A DNA stretch of 64,000 nucleotides from Mycobacterium ostraviense (GCF_002705925.1 NZ_NKRE01000001.1:3441846-3505845); one strand, 5' to 3'; counted from the stretch's first letter, positions 1 through 11,297 are shown. Notes: a model not told the origin generated them from the letters alone. Numbers and translations are program-made.

Positions 1-1049
1 CGGCGCCGTCAAGCCCGATTGGCCATACCCTGCCGAAGGTCCGTGGGGTACAGGTATGTTGGCGCGACTTCGTTTTCGGAGACTGACGCTTTCGTCCGAA
101 AGTCGTTGTGAGCAAACCGCTTAACTAGACTGCCGCCGGTGCGGAGAATTCGGCGTCGACGCACTGGCCTAGGGGCCGTGGATGGTGTTGTGTCGTTCGA
201 TCTCGCACCAGCGTTGCGCACGGCTGGGCCGTTTGGTACGGAGCGCATACCGATGCCTCCTGGACTAGTGCGAGCTCATTGGCAACCGTCGGGTGCTGGA
301 CCTATCGTGAGCCCGATCACAACGATGCTGGAGGCGAAGGTAGCACTAGGACATGATTTTTGTCAACCGCAGTTGTCCAATGATTAGGATCGCTGCGCCG
401 GGTGAGCCGGGGCGCGCGCCGGCTCGGCACGCGGCGGCCAGCGCCCCGGTCGCTTCGCGAACCCGGACTGCGCATTGAGCAACAATTTCCGACAGCAAAT
501 TTCCGATCGGGCATTCATGCCGAAAATCGGAGGCGTAAAGGGTGACCGCATCGGCGCACCGCGCAGGCTAGGCCCGCTGACACCGGTCGCCGTGTGCCAA
601 CCCGCAGCGCCGGAGTTCCGCGGCCATAACTTGTCACCTTGGTGGGCGCACCTTGATTGGGTCCCAGGGTGGAATGGCGATCTCAGATGGCGGTGTGTCC
701 AGCGAGTGTGGCGCATCTGGGGCCCGATAACGCGTTGGCTGGACGGTCAATAAGGACGAGGATGCGCTGTCCAAGCTAATTACCATATCGCGCGAGCCGA
801 CGTCGCCCCGAACTTCATATCAAACTCTAATCTTATTTGATTCAGATATGTTTCATAGAATGGTTTCAACGGCCTGCATGTTTGTCTCAGCAAATGAATT
901 GTTATCGACACAGCAGTGAACAGGCTGGGTAAAACCTGTGTTGTTCCTATCTGGCTGGCTTAGCGTGTCGTGCGATGTGCTTCAGCGATGAGCGGCGTCA
1001 CTGCCCGTGAAAGTCGTTGACGCAAGGTGATATTGGGGAAGGGATATTC
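1..1049. other. Non-coding leader region upstream of PE32
   Basis: I see no convincing gene here. Short open frames exist on both strands but are compositionally unconvincing and match no family I recognise. From about 770 to 960 the sequence is markedly AT-rich for this genome, with runs such as TCTAATCTTATTTGATTC and a TAGAAT hexamer near 855. That is what one expects of a PE/PPE promoter and of a stretch bound by the AT-preferring silencer Lsr2. The promoter assignment is inference. Confidence 0.4.
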
Positions 1050-1349
1050 ATGTCGATCATGCTCGCGCAGCCGGACATGCTGGCTGCGACCGCTACGGAA
1101 CTGCAATCCATCAACTTCGCGGTCAGTGCCGGGAATGCCGCCGCGGCAGGCCCGACGACCGGGGTGGTTCCGGCGGCAGCCGATCTGGTGTCGCTGCTGA
1201 CCGCCACGCAGTTCGCCACGCATGCACAGCTGTACCAGCAGATCAGTGCCCAGGCCGTAGCGGTGCAGGAGCAGCTGGCGACCACCCTGGGCATCAGCGC
1301 CGGCTCGTATGCGGCTACCGAGGCTGCCAACGCGGCCACCATCGGCTAG
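1050..1349 (+). CDS. PE32: PE family protein, PE32-like
   Basis: A 99-residue PE-only protein. It begins MSIMLAQPDML and ends with SYAATEAANAA, which carries the YxxxE type VII secretion signal following the PE helical hairpin. An upstream in-frame start at 1017 exists, but family length and the motif favour the ATG at 1050. The PPE gene starts 13 bp after its stop, the usual layout for PE/PPE pairs whose products form a heterodimer exported by an ESX system. Position next to the PPE65-like gene and the Rv3618/ephA equivalents matches PE32 (Rv3622c) of M. tuberculosis. Confidence 0.85.
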   Translation: MSIMLAQPDMLAATATELQSINFAVSAGNAAAAGPTTGVVPAAADLVSLLTATQFATHAQLYQQISAQAVAVQEQLATTLGISAGSYAATEAANAATIG

Positions 1350-1362
1350 GAGACCGACAGTC

Positions 1363-2601
1363 ATGGACTTTGCACAGTTACCACCGGAGATCAACTCCGC
1401 GCTGATGTATTCCGGGCCTGGCTCGGGGCCGATGCTGGCTGCGGCGGCTGCCTGGGATGCCCTGGCCGCCGAACTGCAATCCACCGCGTCCTCCTATGAC
1501 GCGCTGGTCACCGCACTGACCGACGGGCCGTGGCAGGGGCCGTCCGCGGCGTCCATGGCGGCCGCCGCCATGCCGCAGGTGGAGTGGCTGAGGAGCACCG
1601 CCGCACAGGCAGAGCAGGCGGGTAGCCAGGCCGTGGCCGCCGCGACTGCCTACGAGGCGGCGTTCATGGCGACGGTGCCGCCGGCAGAGGTCGCAGCGAA
1701 CCGAGCCTTGTTGATGGCGTTGTTGGCCACCAACTTTCTCGGCCAGAACACCGCGGCGATCGCGGCTACGGAGGCGCAATACAGCGAGATGTGGGCCCAG
1801 GACGCGGCCGCGATGTACGGCTATGCCGGCGCATCGGCGCAAGCCACGACTTTGACGCCGTTCAGCCCGGCGCTCCCCACGGTCAACTTGGCCGGGGTAG
1901 TCGCCCAAGCCAATGCGGTGGCGCAAGCGGTGAGCACGTCGGCGCCCGCGCAAGGGATGACCGAGATCACCAAGTCGCTGTCGCAGATGGCCGGCCTGAC
2001 GAACGAACCACCCTGGCTCAAAAACCCTTTGGGGGCACTCGGCCTCGGCGGGAACACCTGGAATTCCAACGGCGACGGGATCGTCGTGGGCGGAGCCCTC
2101 GGCGATGTGGTTGAGGGCTTGACCGGTTCGGCAACGGTGGACGGCAGCTTGCCCATGGACGTGTTCAATAGGTGGGTTTCTCCGGCTCGGCTCGTGATCA
2201 CCCAGATGAAGGACTACTTCGGCCTCGCGCACGACCTGCCGAAGTGGGCCAGTGAGGGCGCCGAATCCGCCGCCAAGGCGGCCAAGGGGGCTATCGAGGC
2301 ATTGCCTGCCGCCCTGCCGAGTGCCGGGCTGGGCGGGATAGCGGGAGCTGTCGGCAAGGCGGCGTCGGTCGGCGGATTGGCGGTGCCAGCTTCCTGGGCC
2401 AACACGGTCGGGGCGGCCAACCCCATCGTGACGATCAGCAACCTCGGCGCCGCGGCGGCCGCAGAACCCGCCGCAAGCGCGTTCGGCGGGATGCCGGTGC
2501 TGCCTGGTTCTGGCGTCGGGCGCGGCATGGCGGCCCACTTCGCCGCTCCCCGATACGGATTCAAGCCGACCGTGGTGCCACAGCCGCCGGCCGGGGGATG
2601 A
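1363..2601 (+). CDS. PPE65: PPE family protein, PPE65-like
   Basis: A 412-residue PPE protein, about the length of M. tuberculosis PPE65. The N-terminal PPE domain starts MDFAQLPPEINS (PPE at residues 7-9), has the WxG-type turn (PWQG) and a long helical region to about residue 180. The C-terminus ends in the PRYGFKPTVVPQPPAGG tail. The SVP-class motif is present in a degenerate form, GGLAVPASW, at about residues 337-345. The start at 1363 is chosen because the PPE fold begins there, although the frame is open upstream. It is probably co-transcribed with PE32 and co-secreted through ESX-5 or a related system. In M. tuberculosis esxW and esxV follow; here they do not. Confidence 0.87.
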   Translation: MDFAQLPPEINSALMYSGPGSGPMLAAAAAWDALAAELQSTASSYDALVTALTDGPWQGPSAASMAAAAMPQVEWLRSTAAQAEQAGSQAVAAATAYEAAFMATVPPAEVAANRALLMALLATNFLGQNTAAIAATEAQYSEMWAQDAAAMYGYAGASAQATTLTPFSPALPTVNLAGVVAQANAVAQAVSTSAPAQGMTEITKSLSQMAGLTNEPPWLKNPLGALGLGGNTWNSNGDGIVVGGALGDVVEGLTGSATVDGSLPMDVFNRWVSPARLVITQMKDYFGLAHDLPKWASEGAESAAKAAKGAIEALPAALPSAGLGGIAGAVGKAASVGGLAVPASWANTVGAANPIVTISNLGAAAAAEPAASAFGGMPVLPGSGVGRGMAAHFAAPRYGFKPTVVPQPPAGG

Positions 2602-2760
2602 CGGAGTCGGGCAAGAGGCAGTTCTTTGTAGCGCGGCGTAGCCGAGGCAGCGGATCTTGCGCGAAGTGGCGATGGATGACGCCTGGTCGTCGATGGCGCC
2701 CGGCTTTCCAGTCTGCTAACGGTGGTAAACGTAACCGTATTGCGGCTCAACGCAACTCGG

Positions 2761-3360
2761 TTATCTGCGACCGGTGGCCGCGGCGAACCGGGCCATCCCG
2801 CGCAGTATCCAGGGTGTCCGTTTCGCGATCACCGCCACTGCCCGATCCGAGCGGCGCATCGTGGAGCGAGGGCCGGGCGTGGGAGTTGACACCAGTCGCG
2901 CCTCGGCCGATCCAGCCCGCGCGCCGTGACGCTCGACCGCCAGTAGTTGCCAGGCGCCGGGCACGCCGCGCAGCTCAACGCTGCCGCGATCCTCGAAGCC
3001 GGTGCCGGAGCCGACCACGAGGTCGCGGACCCGTGCAGGAGACCAGGATGTCGCCCGCTCCTGCGTGCCCGAGGATTCGCGCCGCGATGTGTACCGCGAT
3101 CCCGCCGATGTCGCAGTCCAGCAGTTCACACTCGCCGGTGTGGATGCCTATGCGGATCTCGATGCCCAGCGTCTCCGCGCCAGCGCGCAACGCTTCCGCG
3201 CAACGAATGGCCTGTGTCGGGCCGTCGAACGTGGTGAGATGCCCATCGCCGGTGCCATCACCGACTTGCCGCCCGGGGACTCTGGGGCGGCGCCGGGTCG
3301 GTGGCCTGCCAGGAGTTCATCACGCAATTGGGCCGCAACTTCCCAGGTCATCTACGAGCA
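2761..3360 (-). pseudogene. Class III adenylate/guanylate cyclase remnant
   Basis: The minus strand carries pieces of a class III nucleotide cyclase catalytic domain in more than one frame. One frame reads GDGHLTTFDGPTQAIRC then GIEIRIGIHTGECELL and GGIAVHIAARILGHAGAGD. The end of the domain, VRDLVVGSGTGFEDRG then ELRGVPGAWQLLAVERHG, continues in another frame, so there is a frameshift near 3030-3040. The region upstream of the GDG motif is also scrambled and no intact start is visible. The parent would be one of the single-cyclase-domain proteins common in mycobacteria. The limits are approximate. Confidence 0.7.
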
Positions 3361-3441
3361 GGCCAATGCTCATGGCGCCAATGTGCAAGCCAACATGGCC
3401 AACATGGCCAACACCGACGGCGGGGTCGGCTCCAGCCGGGC

Positions 3442-4461
3442 CTAAGCCTGGGGCGTGACCAGAATCTTGCAGTGCCGCTCGGGGTCGGTGAGGTCGTCGA
3501 AGGCCGCACCGACCCCGTCCAGGCCGACCTCCCCGGTGATCAGCGGGCTGACGTCGATATCACCCTCGGCGATCGCACGCAGTGACTCGGCGAATTCATC
3601 CGGGCCATAGGCGAGCACGAATTGCACGCTGATCTCTTTGGCAATCGCGAAGAACGGATGCATCGTGTCGGTCTGCATGCACACTCCTGCGACCACCAGC
3701 CGCGTGCCCGGCCGTGCCCGTCGCAACACCTCATCAATGATCCCCGGTACGCCGATCGCCTCGAAAACCACTGCAGCCTTGACGGTATCGAATGGCGAGC
3801 CCTGTGCGGGGTCTACCGTCCGATAGGCGCCCATCGTCGTGGCCAGTTCCCGTCGTTTCGACGAAAAATCGGATGCCACAATGGTTTCGACCCCACGCAA
3901 CCGAAGTGCTGCGATGATGGACATACCGATCGGGCCGCAACCAAGCACCAGGGCCGCCTCGCCGGGGGCAATGGCCGACTTGTTGACGGCGTGCAACCCG
4001 ACCGCCATGGGTTCGGCGAGGGCGGCATGTTTGGGGTCCAGGCCATTCGGAATGGGCAATAGCAGCGGGGCCGAGAGCAGCATCCGTTCTGCATAGCCGC
4101 CGATTGTGTCGTTGCTGTAGATGATCGGCTCGAAGCCCTTGGCCGACAGCAACACCGGAATCGACGTGACCAACGTTCCGGGTGGCTGGCTTTCGGTATC
4201 GGGTCCCGCTTCGAGTATTTCGGCGCTGAATTCGTGACCCATGAAGACGTCACTGTTCAGATCGACACGGGGTCCGCCGGCGCCACGTGTCATCTGATCG
4301 GTGAGCGCCAGCATTTCCTCGCCGTGCGCGGCGAAATGCAGGTCGGAACCGCAGATACCGCATGCCAGCACCTTGACCAGTACCTGGCCCGGGCCGGGCG
4401 CCGGGTCGGGCACGTCATCCCGGTACACCATACGTCCATTGCGTAACACCGAGGCGCGCAT
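3442..4461 (-). CDS. Zinc-dependent alcohol dehydrogenase family protein
   Basis: A 339-residue medium-chain dehydrogenase. The catalytic-zinc Cys lies in ACGICGSDLHF, the GHE motif in VFMGHEFSAE, and the Rossmann signature in VLGCGPIGMSIIAALR with an Asp (VASDFS) after beta-2, which suggests NAD(H). The structural-zinc four-Cys cluster is not evident. It resembles the M. tuberculosis protein Rv1895 as I remember it. Its ATG overlaps the TGA of the upstream luciferase-like monooxygenase (TGATG), so it is translationally coupled as the last gene of an ephA-monooxygenase-dehydrogenase operon. The substrate is unknown; the operon suggests stepwise oxidation of a lipophilic or epoxide-containing molecule. 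Confidence 0.85.
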   Translation of the reverse strand: MRASVLRNGRMVYRDDVPDPAPGPGQVLVKVLACGICGSDLHFAAHGEEMLALTDQMTRGAGGPRVDLNSDVFMGHEFSAEILEAGPDTESQPPGTLVTSIPVLLSAKGFEPIIYSNDTIGGYAERMLLSAPLLLPIPNGLDPKHAALAEPMAVGLHAVNKSAIAPGEAALVLGCGPIGMSIIAALRLRGVETIVASDFSSKRRELATTMGAYRTVDPAQGSPFDTVKAAVVFEAIGVPGIIDEVLRRARPGTRLVVAGVCMQTDTMHPFFAIAKEISVQFVLAYGPDEFAESLRAIAEGDIDVSPLITGEVGLDGVGAAFDDLTDPERHCKILVTPQA

Positions 4462-5654
4462 CAGCTTTCACCGCCTTGGTGCTCGGCCACGTGCTCGTTG
4501 ATGGCCTTGACGACCGCCTGGCCCGCGCGGCCGATCAAGTCCTCACGCTTGCCCTTGGCCCACTCGTGCGACGCGCGGGGTGCTTCGAGCTGACCTTTGA
4601 AATATGGGATCACTTTGCGGGCGAACAGATCATAGGAGTGGAAAGTCGCCTGCGGTGCGGCCCAGTCGTGGCCGAGCAACAGCAGGGTTCCGAAGCCACC
4701 CGAGCGGTCCAGCAGGTCCTCGATGTGGGCGATAGCGTCCTCAGGTGTGCCGATGCAGCAATTCCCCTTGACGGCATACTCTTCGACGAATTCCCGGGTG
4801 GATTGCGCGCCCTCGACGGTATTGGATAGCGGGACAAACCCTGCTGCGCCAAAGTACTTCGAGAAATCGGGCAGCCCGTAGGTGCAGTCGTCGAGAGCCT
4901 GGTCGCGGGTGTCGGCCAAATGCATGATGGACAGCACCCGCCAGTCGCGACGATCGGGCTCGTCCCGTCCGACTTTGGCGGCCTGCTCGCACACCACTCC
5001 CCAGGTGTTCTCCAGTGCCGCATACCCGCCGGGAACCGACATCGACAGCGACAGCAGCGACGTGCCCAGCGCTCCGGCCAGCCTTGGCCCAGACGGCGAA
5101 ATCATTGCCGCCGTTGAGATCTCAGGGTACGGCCAGGTGTACGGCCGGATGTGCAGTTGCGCCTCACGCAAGGTGAACCAGTCGGAATGACGGTCGATAC
5201 GTTCGTCTGGCGCGGCACGGAACAAGGCGAGAATCGCCTCGAGAGACTCCTGCATCATCCGGCGCTGGTCGATGGGATCAATGCCCATCATGTAGGCGTC
5301 CGACGGCAGCGCGCCGGGGCCCGTGCCGAACATGACCCGGCCACGGGTCAGGTGGTCCAGCAATACCCAGCGGTCGGCCACCATCAACGGGTGGTGGTAG
5401 GGCAACGAGACCACTCCGGTGCCCAGCCGGATGTGCTTGGTCCGTTCGGCCGCGGCCGCGATGAAGACCTCCGGGCAGGCGATCAGCTCGTAGCCGCCGG
5501 AGTGATGTTCGCCGAACCAGGCCTCGTCGAAGCCCAGCCGGTCCAGCGCGACCACCCGGTCCATGTCGTATTCCAGTGCCACCGTGGGGGATTGGCCTGT
5601 CGGGTGAAACGGCGTGATGAAGACGCCGAAGCGAAGCGGTGCACCCGTCACCAT
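4461..5654 (-). CDS. LLM class flavin-dependent monooxygenase (Rv3618-like)
   Basis: A 397-residue luciferase-like monooxygenase with the TIM-barrel hallmarks LRFGVFITPFHP, DEAWFGEHHS, RLGTGVVSLPYHHP and RVMFGTGPGALPSD. Enzymes of this type use reduced flavin (FMN or F420) to oxidise hydrophobic substrates; limonene monooxygenase is a well-known relative. The gene overlaps the end of ephA by 7 bp and its stop overlaps the start of the alcohol dehydrogenase. In M. tuberculosis the same neighbour of ephA is Rv3618, so the position supports orthology. The cofactor and substrate cannot be decided from sequence alone. Confidence 0.88.
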   Translation of the reverse strand: MVTGAPLRFGVFITPFHPTGQSPTVALEYDMDRVVALDRLGFDEAWFGEHHSGGYELIACPEVFIAAAAERTKHIRLGTGVVSLPYHHPLMVADRWVLLDHLTRGRVMFGTGPGALPSDAYMMGIDPIDQRRMMQESLEAILALFRAAPDERIDRHSDWFTLREAQLHIRPYTWPYPEISTAAMISPSGPRLAGALGTSLLSLSMSVPGGYAALENTWGVVCEQAAKVGRDEPDRRDWRVLSIMHLADTRDQALDDCTYGLPDFSKYFGAAGFVPLSNTVEGAQSTREFVEEYAVKGNCCIGTPEDAIAHIEDLLDRSGGFGTLLLLGHDWAAPQATFHSYDLFARKVIPYFKGQLEAPRASHEWAKGKREDLIGRAGQAVVKAINEHVAEHQGGES

Positions 5655-6613
5655 TGCACCCCGTTGAGGAACTCGAGCAGTATCGCGTTCACGTCGTCGG
5701 GCCGCTCCTGCTGCAACCAGTGCCCGGCGCCATCGATCAGCACCTCCCGGTAGGGGCCGGTGATCAGCTCCGACGCGCGGTCGGTGCGGGTGAAGGACAG
5801 CACCGGATCCGCGGTCCCGGCGATAAACAGTGACGGTACCGAGATTTTGGCGTCAGCGAGTGCGGCCGTTGTCTCCCAGTTGCGGTCGAAATTGCGATAC
5901 CAGTTGAGCCCGCCGGTAAAACTGGTGCGGGCGAATTCGCTGATGTAGTGGTCCAGTTCGTCCTGGCTGATCCAGTCCGGCAGCCCACCCGGTTCCGGCA
6001 GCCGGTCGATGAAGCCCTCCGGTCCGGGCGCCAGCATGCGCAATGCCGAGCTCTGGTCGCCCGGTGGCCGCAAACCGCCGATCATTCGGCGCATCGTGCG
6101 AGCCGGGTCACCGTCGAGCTCCGCATCGGCCACACCCGGTTGCTGGAAGTAGAGAATGTAGAAGAAGTTCTCGCCGAACGTCTTACGAAACGCCTCAGTG
6201 GGTGGCACCTGGGCGCGGGGCAATGGCGGAACGCTCAACGCGGCGACTCCGGCGACCCGGTCGGGGTGCAGCAGCGGCGCATTCCACACAACGACGGCAC
6301 CCCAGTCGTGACCCACCCAGACCGCGCGCTCGGCACCCACGTCGTCGAGCAGTCCCACCAGGTCCGCCGTCAACTGGTGAATGTCGTAGGCCTCGATCGC
6401 CTCCGGGCGCGACGAGCCCCCATAGCCGCGTTGATCCGGAGCCAGCACGTGGTAGCCGGCGTCGGCCAGTGCGGGAATCTGGTGCCGCCAGGAGTAGGCC
6501 AGCTCGGGAAAGCCGTGGGCCAGTATCACCACGGGTGCGCCGCGATCTCCGGCCTCGATCACGCGCAGCTGCACACCATTGGTATCGACTAACCGTTCGG
6601 TTGATAGACCCAC
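5648..6613 (-). CDS. ephA: Epoxide hydrolase EphA
   Basis: A 321-residue alpha/beta hydrolase that opens epoxides to diols. The oxyanion-hole segment is HGFPELAYSWRHQ, the nucleophile Asp lies in VGHDWGAVV, an acidic residue in AGTADPV and the catalytic His in GAGHWLQQERP. The sequence matches M. tuberculosis EphA (Rv3617) closely as remembered. It is the first gene of a three-gene minus-strand operon (ephA, luciferase-like monooxygenase, alcohol dehydrogenase). The intergenic region upstream, shared with the divergent VOC gene, contains a perfect 20-bp inverted repeat. In M. tuberculosis the neighbour on this side is the espACD locus, absent here. Confidence 0.92.
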   Translation of the reverse strand: MGLSTERLVDTNGVQLRVIEAGDRGAPVVILAHGFPELAYSWRHQIPALADAGYHVLAPDQRGYGGSSRPEAIEAYDIHQLTADLVGLLDDVGAERAVWVGHDWGAVVVWNAPLLHPDRVAGVAALSVPPLPRAQVPPTEAFRKTFGENFFYILYFQQPGVADAELDGDPARTMRRMIGGLRPPGDQSSALRMLAPGPEGFIDRLPEPGGLPDWISQDELDHYISEFARTSFTGGLNWYRNFDRNWETTAALADAKISVPSLFIAGTADPVLSFTRTDRASELITGPYREVLIDGAGHWLQQERPDDVNAILLEFLNGVQW

Positions 6614-6675
6614 CGTCTCACCAAATCACAACGGCACCGGACCGGGGAAGGCCTCGTCGGGCTAAGGCTTCGCCG

Positions 6676-6727
6676 AGCGTGTACCTGCTGCGAAAATCTG
6701 CCTGGAATTTCGCAGCAGGTACACGCT
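6676..6727. repeat. Perfect 20-bp inverted repeat between divergent genes
   Basis: The arms 6676-6695 (AGCGTGTACCTGCTGCGAAA) and 6708-6727 are exact reverse complements separated by 12 bp. The element lies between the divergent ephA and VOC genes, so it is not a terminator of either. It could be an operator for a dimeric repressor or a dispersed palindromic repeat. Confidence 0.8.
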
Positions 6728-6799
6728 GGGTGTAAGAGTCAGCACGTCGGCCGGTATGGCGGACTGGATATCGTGGCCGGCACCGCGCATCATCGGCTG

Positions 6800-7213
6800 A
6801 TGCGGCTGGACCACATAGTGCTGTGGACAAATGACCCGCGGGCGGCGATGGACTTCTATTCCAGGGTGGTCGGGCTTACGCCGGTGCGGTTCGACGAGTT
6901 CGAGGCGGGAGAAGCACCGTTTCCCAGCGTGCGGGTGTCCGACGACTCCATCATCGACCTGATGCCCGTGCATACTGCCGCCGCTACCGAGTCGATGACG
7001 AGGGTCGTGGGCAGCGCCGGCCATCCGGTCAACCATGTCTGTCTGGCCCTGTCGAAGACCGAGTACGACGCCCTCGACGGACGTCTGCAGGCAGCGGGCA
7101 TCGACACCAGCGCGCGGCTGAACCTAAGCTTCGGCGCCCGCGGGTGGGCGCCGCAGGCCTACTACTTCGCCGATCCGGACGGCAACGTGATCGAGGCGCG
7201 CTATTACGAGTAA
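6800..7213 (+). CDS. VOC (glyoxalase/dioxygenase) family protein
   Basis: A 137-residue protein with one vicinal-oxygen-chelate fold made of two beta-alpha-beta-beta-beta modules. It begins MRLDHIVLWTNDPRAAMDFY and ends YYFADPDGNVIEARYYE. Candidate metal ligands are the His of LDHIVL, a His in NHVCLAL and the Glu of VIEARYY. An upstream GTG at 6773 is in frame, but homologues begin at the L-D-H strand, so the ATG at 6800 is preferred. It is divergent from ephA and lies where M. tuberculosis carries the espACD region. The substrate is unknown. Confidence 0.8.
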   Translation: MRLDHIVLWTNDPRAAMDFYSRVVGLTPVRFDEFEAGEAPFPSVRVSDDSIIDLMPVHTAAATESMTRVVGSAGHPVNHVCLALSKTEYDALDGRLQAAGIDTSARLNLSFGARGWAPQAYYFADPDGNVIEARYYE

Positions 7214-7340
7214 ACCACCCGGAGGTAACTCAATACGACTTTGGCCACTCACAGCCGCGCCGGTGTGACCAACGTCTTGGCATAAGTCGCCGTATTCGGG
7301 ATCTGGCGGGAACCGCCGGTCGTTGACGCAGCAGGACTAT

Positions 7341-7507
7341 GGCGACCCGCTGCGCCCGGCCAGACACATCGAGCCGGGCTGGCGATCGCCACGGGAACGA
7401 TGGTGGCGACCCGCTGCGCCCAGCTGCGCTGGGCTGGCGATCGCCACGGGAACGATGGTGGCGACCCGCTGCGCCCAGCTGCGCTGGGCTGGCGATCGCC
7501 ACGGGGC
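7341..7507. repeat. 55-bp tandem repeat (VNTR-like) upstream of ftsH
   Basis: Two near-perfect 55-bp units start at the palindrome GGCGATCGCC at 7381 and 7436. A third partial unit starts at 7491 and a degenerate partial copy precedes them from 7341. Each unit contains GGCGATCGCC and a hairpin GCCCAGC-TGC-GCTGGGC. M. tuberculosis has, from memory, a VNTR (locus 4052) with an approximately 111-bp unit beside ftsH, which would be two of these units. Copy number is likely to vary between strains. Confidence 0.85.
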
Positions 7508-7570
7508 GGTAACCTTGACATTTCCAGCTGCGTGAATCCGGAAGGACCAGGCCGGCACGGCCGATGATCG

Positions 7571-9832
<2,262 letters not shown>

Positions 9833-9849
9833 CGAAACGGAGGACCCTC

Positions 9850-10458
9850 ATGACGCAGCTGGATTCCCGCCCCAAGCCGTCTGCTCCGCGGGCTTTCGAC
9901 CAGCCGCGCGCCGAGGCCGCCGTGCGCGAATTGCTGTGCGCAATCGGTGAGGACCCCGATCGCGACGGTTTACGGGACACTCCGGCACGCGTCGCCCGCG
10001 CATATCGGGAGATCTTCGCCGGCCTCTACACCGAGCCCGAAACGGTGCTCAACGCCATGTTCGACGAAGATCACGACGAGCTGGTGCTGGTCAAGCAGAT
10101 ACCGATGTATTCCACGTGCGAACACCATCTGGTGTCGTTTCACGGTGTTGCCCACGTCGGCTATATCCCGGGCGAGGACGGCCGGGTGACCGGGCTGTCC
10201 AAGATCGCGCGGCTGGTGGACCTCTATGCCAAGCGGCCGCAGGTGCAGGAGCGGCTCACCAGCCAGATCGCCGATGCCATGGTGAAGAGGCTGGAACCAA
10301 AGGGCGTCATCGTCGTCGTCGAGGCCGAACATCTGTGCATGGCGATGCGCGGGGTCCGCAAGCCCGGCGCCGTCACGACGACGTCAGCGGTGCGTGGTCT
10401 GTTCAAAACCAATGCCGCTTCTCGAGCCGAAGCGCTCGATCTCATCCTGCATAAGTGA
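9850..10458 (+). CDS. folE: GTP cyclohydrolase I
   Basis: A 202-residue enzyme converting GTP to 7,8-dihydroneopterin triphosphate, the first step of folate synthesis. The zinc-binding and catalytic segment STCEHHLVSFHG and the later VEAEHLCMAMRG supply the Cys/His ligands (Cys-His...Cys). The C-terminus TTSAVRGLF is conserved in the family. An SD-like GGAGGA precedes the ATG. Its stop overlaps the GTG of folP1 (GTGA), so it heads the coupled cluster folE-folP1-folB-folK. Confidence 0.97.
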   Translation: MTQLDSRPKPSAPRAFDQPRAEAAVRELLCAIGEDPDRDGLRDTPARVARAYREIFAGLYTEPETVLNAMFDEDHDELVLVKQIPMYSTCEHHLVSFHGVAHVGYIPGEDGRVTGLSKIARLVDLYAKRPQVQERLTSQIADAMVKRLEPKGVIVVVEAEHLCMAMRGVRKPGAVTTTSAVRGLFKTNAASRAEALDLILHK

Positions 10459-11297
10459 GCCCGGCGCCTATGCAGGTCATGGGTGTCGTCAACGTCACCG
10501 AGGACTCGTTCTCGGACGGCGGGCGTTACCTCGATCCCGGCGGCGCCGTCGAGCACGGTCTGGCGCTGGTTGCCGACGGGGCGGACATCGTCGACGTCGG
10601 CGGTGAATCCACTCGGCCCGGCGCGGCCCGCGTCGACCCGGGTGTCGAGACGGCTCGGGTCATCCCGGTAGTCAAAGAGCTTGCCGCACAAGGTGTTACG
10701 GTCAGCATCGACACCATGCACGCCGCCGTCGCGCGCTCGGCGCTGGAAAATGGCGCGCGGCTGGTCAACGATGTGTCCGGCGGCCGGGCCGACCCGGCGA
10801 TGGCGCCGTTGGTGGCCGAAGCCGGGGTGGCGTGGGTGCTGATGCACTGGCGGCCGGTGTCGGCGGCCAACCCGCACCAGGTGCCCGACTACGGCGACGT
10901 GGTGGCACAAGTGCGCGCCGAGCTGATGGCGGCCGTTGACGACGCGATAGCCGCCGGCGTCGACCCAGCGAACCTGGTGATCGATCCGGGGCTCGGCTTC
11001 GCCAAGACGGGACAACACAATTGGACACTTCTTCATGCCTTGCCGGAGTTGGTCGCCACCGGGTTTCCGGTGTTGCTGGGTGCGTCGCGCAAGCGCTTCC
11101 TCGGTAGCTTGCTGACCGGGGCCGACGGCACCATCCGCCCGCCGGCCGGGCGCGAGACGGCCACGGCGGTGATTTCGGCGCTGGCGGCCCTGCACGGGGC
11201 CTGGGGCGTGCGGGTACACGATGTGCGGGCAACGGTCGACGCCCTCAAGGTGGTCGAAGCGTGGCAGCGAGTTGAAGGGACCGGGCGCGATGGCTGA
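10455..11297 (+). CDS. folP1: Dihydropteroate synthase
   Basis: A 280-residue TIM-barrel enzyme joining p-aminobenzoate to dihydropterin pyrophosphate; it is the sulfonamide target. Visible motifs are VMGVVNVTEDSFSDGG (the diphosphate-binding loop), DVGGESTRPGA, ENGARLVNDVSGG, VIDPGLGFAKT and GASRKRFLG. The start is a GTG inside the GTGA overlap with folE; its own end overlaps folB by 8 bp. The completeness of the pterin and pABA loops indicates the functional FolP1 rather than the inactive FolP2 paralogue. Confidence 0.96.
   Translation: MSPAPMQVMGVVNVTEDSFSDGGRYLDPGGAVEHGLALVADGADIVDVGGESTRPGAARVDPGVETARVIPVVKELAAQGVTVSIDTMHAAVARSALENGARLVNDVSGGRADPAMAPLVAEAGVAWVLMHWRPVSAANPHQVPDYGDVVAQVRAELMAAVDDAIAAGVDPANLVIDPGLGFAKTGQHNWTLLHALPELVATGFPVLLGASRKRFLGSLLTGADGTIRPPAGRETATAVISALAALHGAWGVRVHDVRATVDALKVVEAWQRVEGTGRDG

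Noticed and set aside
139..753. Small open frames in the first kilobase
   Set aside because: They overlap on both strands, lack start signals and match nothing I know.
6676..6727. Inverted repeat as a terminator
   Set aside because: The flanking genes diverge from it, so no transcript ends here.
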